From: Castor canadensis
Lineage: Eukaryota; Chordata; Mammalia; Rodentia; Castoridae
Reading direction: 5' to 3'
Length of the DNA stretch: 64,000 bases
Assembly: GCF_047511655.1 (NCBI RefSeq)
Contig: NC_133386.1
Coordinates: 129,335,866-129,399,865, forward strand
Under the pieces are notes generated by a model, which saw nothing but the letters and a program-made list of their open reading frames with translations, made no database searches and had not been told where the DNA came from. The translations under genes were made by a program, and so were the position numbers. Shown in pieces: positions 57,680 to 64,000 of this stretch (position 1 is its first letter; each line of letters opens with the position of its first letter).

Positions 57680-58120
57680 AGTAAAAATGCAGGCACTCCA
57701 ATAAAAAAATGGGCAAAATATTTGTAGAGATACTTCAGCAACAAAGGGAAAACATGGAGGAATAATCACATAAGATGGTCCCCACTGTTAATAATTAGGG
57801 AAATGCAAATAAAAATCATACTAAGACACCACAACATGCCCCTTAGAATGTCTAAAATCAAAAAGAAACAACTGTGTCAAAGCTGGTGAGAATGCAGATC
57901 AACTGCAATTCTCATTTGCTGCTGGTGGGATTACAAAATGGTACTAGTTCTGAAAATGGTTGGGCAGTTTTGTAAAAAGGTGAATATACACCTATTGCAC
58001 ATCCAGCTTTTCCATTCCTACATATGTATTCAAGAGAATTAAAAGTATATGCTCATACAAGGTCCGAAAATTAATAGAAACTTTAGAAACAGTCCTATTG
58101 TCCCTCATCAAGCCACTGGA
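57680..58120 (+). mobile_element. LINE-1 3' region fragment
   Basis: 'aggcactccaataaaaaaatgggcaaaata', 'aaatgcaaataaaaatcatactaagacaccac', 'gctggtgagaatgcagatcaactgcaattctcatttgctgctggtgggattacaaaatggta' is classic sense L1 3' sequence. Confidence 0.8.
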
Positions 58121-58124
58121 CAAA

Positions 58125-58430
58125 CCAACCATGGAAATCCGTATGCTGTGGTTCAGGTGTAGTTTGAGTGGCCCCCAAGCATCCACTGTTATCACAGTTT
58201 GACACATAGGGTGGTGGTATTTGGGGGGTGATGGAAATTTTGAGACTTGGGGCGTGGTGGGATTTGGGTTATTGAGTGTGCCCTCAGAAGGGATTGTGGG
58301 ACTCGTCTCTCTCTGAATTCCTATTTGGTGATGTGACTCTTCCACACACACAAACTCTGCCATGCTCTCTGCCTGTTGATGCAGGCACCATCAGTCCTGA
58401 ACCTCCATCTTATGAAATTGTAGAAAATGC
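58125..58430 (+). repeat. Old repeat interrupting the L1
   Basis: 'ggttcaggtgtagtttgagtggcccccaagcatcc', 'ggtggtggtatttggggggtgatgg', 'gtgtgccctcagaagggattgtgggactcg', 'tctgccatgctctctgcctg' is an old repeat of the LTR or DNA-transposon type found across mammals; family not named with confidence. L1-like sequence resumes after it. Confidence 0.5.
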
Positions 58431-58854
58431 AAATGTAGCTACAGTGGCAATAGGTTAGTGACTGCCTGGTGATAGGAGGATATGGCGAGATACTTTACAA
58501 ATGGTCATGAGAAACTTGAGGATAAGGGATAGACTGTCTTGATTGAGCATGTGTGCACTTGAAAATTATCAAATTGTTCAGTTTAAATATATGCAGTTTA
58601 TTTTGCAACAATTCTATCTTAATAGTTAAAATATAAAGATACAGAAAGGTTTCAAAAATGATGGAATAAGCTGTGCGGTGCAACAGTATTCAAGGACAAA
58701 GGTGACTTTAGAAAGCAAGTAGGAAACTGTTGAAGATAAAGGAGTATATTCATCAGGAAGATAAAAGCATTCTATATTTGTTCACTTACAGCCTTGAAGT
58801 ACAGAAAAATTTAAAGAACTGTAAGGAAAAAAGGCAGTCATAGCATTATGTGAT
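58431..58854. other. Probable L1 continuation
   Basis: Starts 'gcaaatgtagctacagtggcaataggttagtgactgcctggtgatagg', which fits the L1 3' part beyond the interrupting repeat. The rest is AT-rich and unassigned. Confidence 0.4.
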
Positions 58855-59000
58855 ACCTTGATACAGGTTCTTGCTATTGTAGCCCAACCTGGCATGGAAC
58901 TTATGATGTGGGCCAGGTTGACCTCAAACTCTGATCCTTCTGACTCCAATTTTCAAGTGCTGGCATCATAGACATGATCCACCATGCCCCACTTACATGT
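58855..59000 (-). mobile_element. B1-like SINE (antisense)
   Basis: 'gatacaggttcttgctattgtagcccaacctggcatgg', with an internal duplication-like part 'gggccaggttgacctcaaactctgatcc', ending 'atgatccaccatgcccc'. Confidence 0.7.
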
Positions 59001-59059
59001 GGTGCTTTTGACAGAGTCCAGATGGTAATTGATAACACAGGTCATTAAGTTTACGGAAG

Positions 59060-59265
59060 ATTCTTTTGAAGTCCTGGGGATTGAGTCCAGATCTTGTACA
59101 CACGAGGCAAGTGCTCTACACTAAGTTATATCCCCAGCCATTTCTTTATTTTGAGATAGGGTCTTGCTAAGTTGCCCAGGCTGGCCAGGAACTTGAAATC
59201 TTCCTGCTTCAGCCTCCTGAGTAGCTGAGATTACAACTGTGTGCTGTCATACCTGGCTAAATTTT
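59060..59265 (-). mobile_element. ID plus B1-like SINE (antisense)
   Basis: 'ggggattgagtccagatcttgtacacacgaggcaagtgctctacactaagttatatccccagcc' followed by 'gagatagggtcttgctaagttgcccaggctggccagg' and 'agtagctgagattacaactgtgtgctgtcatacctggct'. Confidence 0.85.
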
Positions 59266-59329
59266 TGGAAGATCTGAACATAATTTGCAAACTTGACATA
59301 AAGGTCATATCTGTATCTATCATATGTAT

Positions 59330-59990
59330 CAACAAGGGCAGAATGAAAATTTATTGGAAGTTCTCACAGATCATTAACCATTGAGTATGTTTTCTGACCA
59401 CATACAGTGGAATTAAGCTAGGAATCAATAAAAAAAATTAGAAAGTTATTAGATTAGATCTGGGGGTAAATGTAGCTCAGTGGTGGAGTGCTTGTCTATC
59501 ATGTTCCCGGCCCTGGGTTCCATCCCCAGAATTGCAAAACAACAACAACCAAAACCTCAAAAAGCCAAAAGAAAGAAAATGATTAGAAATTAGATAATAT
59601 GTGTGTAAACAGCTTAGAGCTAATGAAAATGTCACAATGGAAACTGAAAATATTTTGATTGAATGATAATGAAAATGCTACATAGTAAAATATTTGGGAT
59701 GCAGCAGAAACAGTACTTAGAGTTAAATGTACAGACTGAAATACATTCATAAGAAATTTAGAGAAACTGAAAGTTAGTCATCTTAAAATCCATCTCAAGT
59801 ACTTAACAATGAAAAGTAAAATCTATCGCAAGGAAAGTAGAAAGGAAAAAATAAGAACAATGAAAGAATAATGAATAGAAAACATATTTACTAGAGAACC
59901 AGGAACTCCAAAGTTTCACTCTTTGATAAAATTTCTAAAGTTGGCAAATCCCTATCAATTTTTATCAATGAAAAAAAAAAGAGAAGGACA
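59330..59990 (+). mobile_element. Old LINE-1 fragment, interrupted by a SINE
   Basis: 'ttttctgaccacatacagtggaattaagctaggaatcaat' and 'ttgggatgcagcagaaacagtacttagagttaaatg' are diverged sense L1 text. Split by the ID SINE at 59460-59550. Confidence 0.65.
59460..59550 (+). mobile_element. ID-type SINE
   Basis: 'tgggggtaaatgtagctcagtggtggagtgcttgtctatcatg', 'ccctgggttccatccccagaattgc', then an A-rich 'aacaacaacaacc' tail. It is clearly tRNA-derived but is a SINE, not a tRNA gene, since the arms cannot fold into a full cloverleaf. Confidence 0.85.
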
Positions 59991-60084
59991 AACAATATCA
60001 GGGACAAAAAAAAGTGAAATTCTAACACTAAAAACATAGAATTTTTGAGTATGTGAACTTTAAAGGATTTTAGACTAGTTTACT

Positions 60085-60240
60085 CTTTCCTTCAAGAGTC
60101 ACGCATTTATTCATTCATTCACTAAATATGAATGCTTGGGAAACAGAAATGAATTTGTCATAGTGCCTGCCCTTAAGAAGCTTATGGCTAAAAAGGGAGA
60201 TACACATGCAAATATGTAAGTGAGTAAGTGTAATGATGTG
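60085..60240 (+). repeat. L2/MIR-class relic
   Basis: 'catttattcattcattcactaaatatgaatgct', 'catagtgcctgcccttaagaagcttatggctaaaaagggagatacacatgcaaatatg' follows the widespread 'tgccctcaaggagcttacagtctagt' block of old mammalian repeats. Confidence 0.5.
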
Positions 60241-60449
60241 CCAAAATTACTAGGATAGAAAATATTCAAGGTTCAGTGGGCAACAAACTTGTGAGTGGTA
60301 AGCTCAGAAGGAGGGATAGGGATGAGAGAACTCTTCATGGAAGAGGTGGCTCAAGCTGAATATTAAGAAGTAAGTATCAATAGAATTTTTAAACCTGTTG
60401 AAACCAACATAAGAAGGGAACTAAGGTAGAAAGAGGAAAAATAGAGATG

Positions 60450-60830
60450 AACCAATTTGGGTTGTAATACATATATACATGAAAATGTCCCAAGTTGTGC
60501 AGCTGTCTTAAACAAACAAAAATGTCATTTTCTTGCGTTTACAAAATCAGAGAACGGGAGGGCAGAATAGGTCCTGCCTGCGGGGGTTGGCACCAGTGGG
60601 AGGGGGGTAGTAGATGGGGAAATGGTGGAGTAGGGTGAGTATGGAGCAAATACTGTGTACACATGAATGTAAATGGAAAAACGATACCTGATGAAACTGT
60701 TCCAGGAATGGGGGGGGGAGATAAAGGAGAATGGTGGAGGGGTGAATTCAAGTATGATGTATTTGATTTATTGTAAAGGCCACAATGTACTCCCACCTAG
60801 CACAATAAAAATTTAAATATAAAAAATAAA
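60450..60830 (+). mobile_element. LINE-1 3' end
   Basis: Contains 'gaaactgttccaggaatggg', G-runs, 'tgaattcaagtatgatgtatttgatttattgtaaaggccacaatgtactcccacctagcacaataaaaa'. It is the sense counterpart of the 3' end at 21110-21240, ending in A-rich sequence. Confidence 0.75.
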
Positions 60831-61284
60831 AAATGTGTAAGAAACGAGTATCAAAAGGTGGGAATACAGAGAGGTGGCTGAGTGAAGCATACGAGAGCAG
60901 AGACCACTAGCTGTTTATCAAAACTTCTCATCCTCTTCAGGCACCCTTGGGATTACTTTTCTCAGTCTCCCTTGCAGTCAGGCATGGCTGTGTGAACAAG
61001 GTCTCTGTATTGAAAGTCGTGTGTACCACCCCGAGGCCTGGCCAGTGAAATCCTCCCACACATCTTACTTCACTCTCATGCCCCTCTCCCACCAGCTGCA
61101 TGCACAACGAGACTCTTGAGGAGGGCACAGCCACAGGCGGGAAAGAGGCTGGGTCCCCAAGAACTACAAGGAGGAAAGTTGCCCACCACACTCAACTCCT
61201 GCTGAGAAATCCAAAGAAAGATCATTGTTATTAGAGAGCAGTAGTTTATAAATACGGAGAAGTTATAGGTTGCTTGGGGCATTG
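60831..61284. other. Intergenic stretch, nothing recognised
   Basis: Opposite-strand frames of 68-84 codons occur at 60937-61282 without a domain. No gene is called. Confidence 0.4.
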
Positions 61285-61610
61285 AGTTTGTTTGTTTGTT
61301 TGAGATAGGGTGCCGCTATGTAGCCCAGGCTGGCTTTGAACTTCTGGTTCTCCTACCTCAGCCTCCTCAGTGCTGGAATTACAGGTATGCACTACCACGT
61401 CTGGCACACACTGTTCCTCTTTTTCTTTTGTGGTACTGGGGTTTGAACTCAAGGCCTTCACCATGAGCCACTCCACTAACCCTATTTTTATGAAGGATTT
61501 TCAAGATAAGGTCTTGCAAACTGTTTTCCCAGGCTGGCTTCAAACCACAATCCTCCTGATCTTGGCCTCCTGAGTAGCTAGGATTACAGGTGTGAGCCAT
61601 TAGCGCTTGG
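61285..61610 (-). mobile_element. SINE cluster (antisense)
   Basis: A B1-like unit ('gtttgtttgagatagggtgccgctatgtagcccaggctggctttgaac', 'agtgctggaattacaggtatgc') followed by a dimeric SINE ('gtggtactggggtttgaactcaaggcc', 'gccactccactaaccc', 'gtagctaggattacaggtgtgagcc'). Confidence 0.9.
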
Positions 61611-61864
61611 CACTTTTCCTCTTTTAAAGGCAGTCAGAGGGTGAATACATACATGTTCCACTTTCTACTTAACTCCTAGATATAAAGTTAAGAACATCCT
61701 TTTTGGAAACATGTTCTTTTGGACTTAATTTCTCATGCATATTCTTTAAAAAATCTCTTATTTTTTTCTTCCTTTTGGGGAGCTGTAACTGGATTAAAAT
61801 CCGTATGTAATGGATTGTTGGCCCTGCTTTTCTCTACATACACACCCCTTTGACTACAACTTAC

Positions 61865-62010
61865 TGAATGCTGGGATAACAGGTGTGCATCACTACTGGT
61901 TCAATATGAAGTGGGGTTTTTGTTTTATTTTTTGTGGTGCCAGGGACTGAACTGAGGACCTTGCATATGCTAGGCAGGTGCTCAACTATTGAGCTACATT
62001 CCCCAGTTCT
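61865..62010 (-). mobile_element. SINE (antisense)
   Basis: 'ctgggataacaggtgtgcatcact' is a B1 end; after it 'ttgtggtgccagggactgaactgaggaccttgcatatgctaggcaggtgctcaactattgagctacattcccc' is an antisense ID unit. Confidence 0.8.
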
Positions 62011-62779
62011 GTGACTACAGGTTCTACAAGTAAAAAGGTTCATTGTATCCCCTTTCCCACCCTTTAGAGCATGATCATGCTTGTGGATAGTACAGGCTTA
62101 ATACAGGCAAGGTTATCCTCTTGTACCAGGGACTGTCATCTTGGGAACACACCTTCATCAGCTGGGTGGCATAAGAATGTATGAAGCAGAGTCATCTGAA
62201 TGACCTGTAGACATACCTTAGAACCAACCAGCCTAATCTCATAGACCTGACCCTCAACCTACCCAGTGTGAGTCAGCACAGTTGAGATGAGTTAGTGTAC
62301 TTTCTCTCCTGAAAATCTGCCCCCTCTCTTTCTGTCAGTAGGGAATGACTCCAAGTCAACCTCATATTCCAAAACATCTAAAAGCAGTTGATCAGAACAA
62401 GACTTGGCAAAGGTTCATAACTGATATGCATAATTCCTTAAATTAAGCAGTTTTGCAATTTAAAAGAACCCATGTTTCCCTGTAGAATCATTACTAATGA
62501 AATATTTTCTTGTGAACTCAGGGACTGAAGTTACATCATCGCTTCTTAATACTGTAAATATAACTTAATCTCACTAGGAAATGAAATAAATATTATTAAT
62601 TACACGTTACATGCCAGAATCTTTGGTTTGTTGGACACATTCGCTGTCGCGGAGTTTACAACTAACGGCAAACTAGAATAACGAACTGAAGTACGCAGTG
62701 TAATTTTAAGTGCTGTAAATTTAAGCACTTAAAACTGCGCCTTAACTTGTAACTCTTTGTAACTCAGACACGTTTCCAC
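62011..62779. other. Upstream flank of the MED17 promoter
   Basis: AT-rich sequence with no SINE or L1 that I can name. It could include distal regulatory DNA, but no specific site can be supported. Confidence 0.4.
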
Positions 62780-63560
<781 letters not shown>

Positions 63561-63741
63561 CTCTGAGTGGCAGCGTTTGAGTCACTGTCACCGGTAACGT
63601 GTCTGACACGGTTTTAAACGGAGCGCCTGTAGTGTGGCACACTTAGTGGTTGAGAGCTCAGCAGTTGTGTGACCTCGGCATTTACTTTGCTTCTCTGCAG
63701 CGTGCAGGATGGATAGGAACACCTGCCATTAAGAGGTTCTG

Positions 63742-63835
63742 TGTCGGGCTGGTGGAGTGGCTCAAGTGGTGGAGCGCCTGCCAGCAAGCGTGAAGCCCTG
63801 AGTTCAAATCCCAGTACCGCCCCCCGCCCCCCCAA
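63742..63835 (+). mobile_element. tRNA-like SINE in MED17 intron 1
   Basis: 'gggctggtggagtggctcaagtggtggagcgcctgccagcaagcgtgaagccctgagttcaaatcccagtaccgcc' with a C-rich tail: a near-consensus and probably recent copy. Confidence 0.95.
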
Positions 63836-63872
63836 AAAGGGCTGTGGCGACTGGAATGTGAGATCAAGTTTA

Positions 63873-63970
63873 AGGTAGGCTGGGGGCGTGGTTCAAGTGG
63901 TGGAGCACCTGCCTCGCACGCCTGAGGCCCAGAGTTTAAGCCCCCGTGCCACCAAAAAAAAAAAAAAAAG
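63873..63970 (+). mobile_element. tRNA-like SINE in MED17 intron 1
   Basis: 'aggctgggggcgtggttcaagtggtggagcacctgcctcgcacgcctgaggcccagagtttaagcccccgtgccacc' followed by an A-run of 16. Second copy in the same orientation 40 bases after the first. Confidence 0.95.
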
Positions 63971-64000
63971 TCTAAGATAGGGAGAGGTCGGATCTTGTAG

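Noticed and set aside
59460-59550. tRNA gene
   Set aside because: Box A and B-like blocks are present, as in all ID SINEs, but an A-rich tail follows and the cloverleaf is incomplete. The same holds for the other tRNA-like units in the window.

Overview
The window looks like nuclear DNA from a mammal, most likely a rodent. The reasons are dense SINE, LINE-1 and endogenous-retrovirus (ERV) content, relics of the ancient mammalian repeats MIR, L2 and MER5, and one recognisable spliced gene start. The abundant tRNA-like SINE (core 'gagtggctcaagtggtaga', ending 'gttcaaaccccagtaccgcc' plus an A-tail) is the type I associate with beaver (Castor). The species call is inference; the mammal call is firm.

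Layout. 1-14 kb is AT-rich and gene-poor, with L1 pieces and old MIR, L2 and MER5 relics. One 125-codon open frame on the minus strand at 13.3-13.6 kb is unexplained. 15-23.6 kb is a pile-up of SINEs and L1 fragments, mostly antisense, including an L1 whose ORF2 C-terminus is still open. 23.7-46.3 kb is a cluster of at least four class I (gammaretrovirus-like) ERVs. ERV-A (minus) has RT, RNase H, integrase, env traces and one LTR. ERV-B (plus) has gag, pro, pol, env and a 3' LTR. ERV-C (minus) has a 5' LTR and a gag with a long open frame. ERV-D (plus) has paired LTRs, an integrase tail and env. ERV-C lies between the ERV-D LTRs in the opposite orientation. All four carry stops, frameshifts or large deletions.

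46.3-62.7 kb again holds SINEs and old L1. It also contains a short pseudogene copy related to the Golgi matrix protein GOLGA2 (GM130), split by an L1 and preceded by a degenerate tandem repeat.

The right edge holds the only convincing functional gene: a CpG-island promoter and coding exon 1 of MED17, a Mediator head subunit, on the plus strand at 63189-63438. Intron 1 runs off the window. No convincing exon of another gene was seen in the 63 kb upstream. I found no operon, CRISPR array, functional RNA gene or clearly new system. The most unusual material is the nested inverted ERV arrangement, the long gag frame and the golgin copy.
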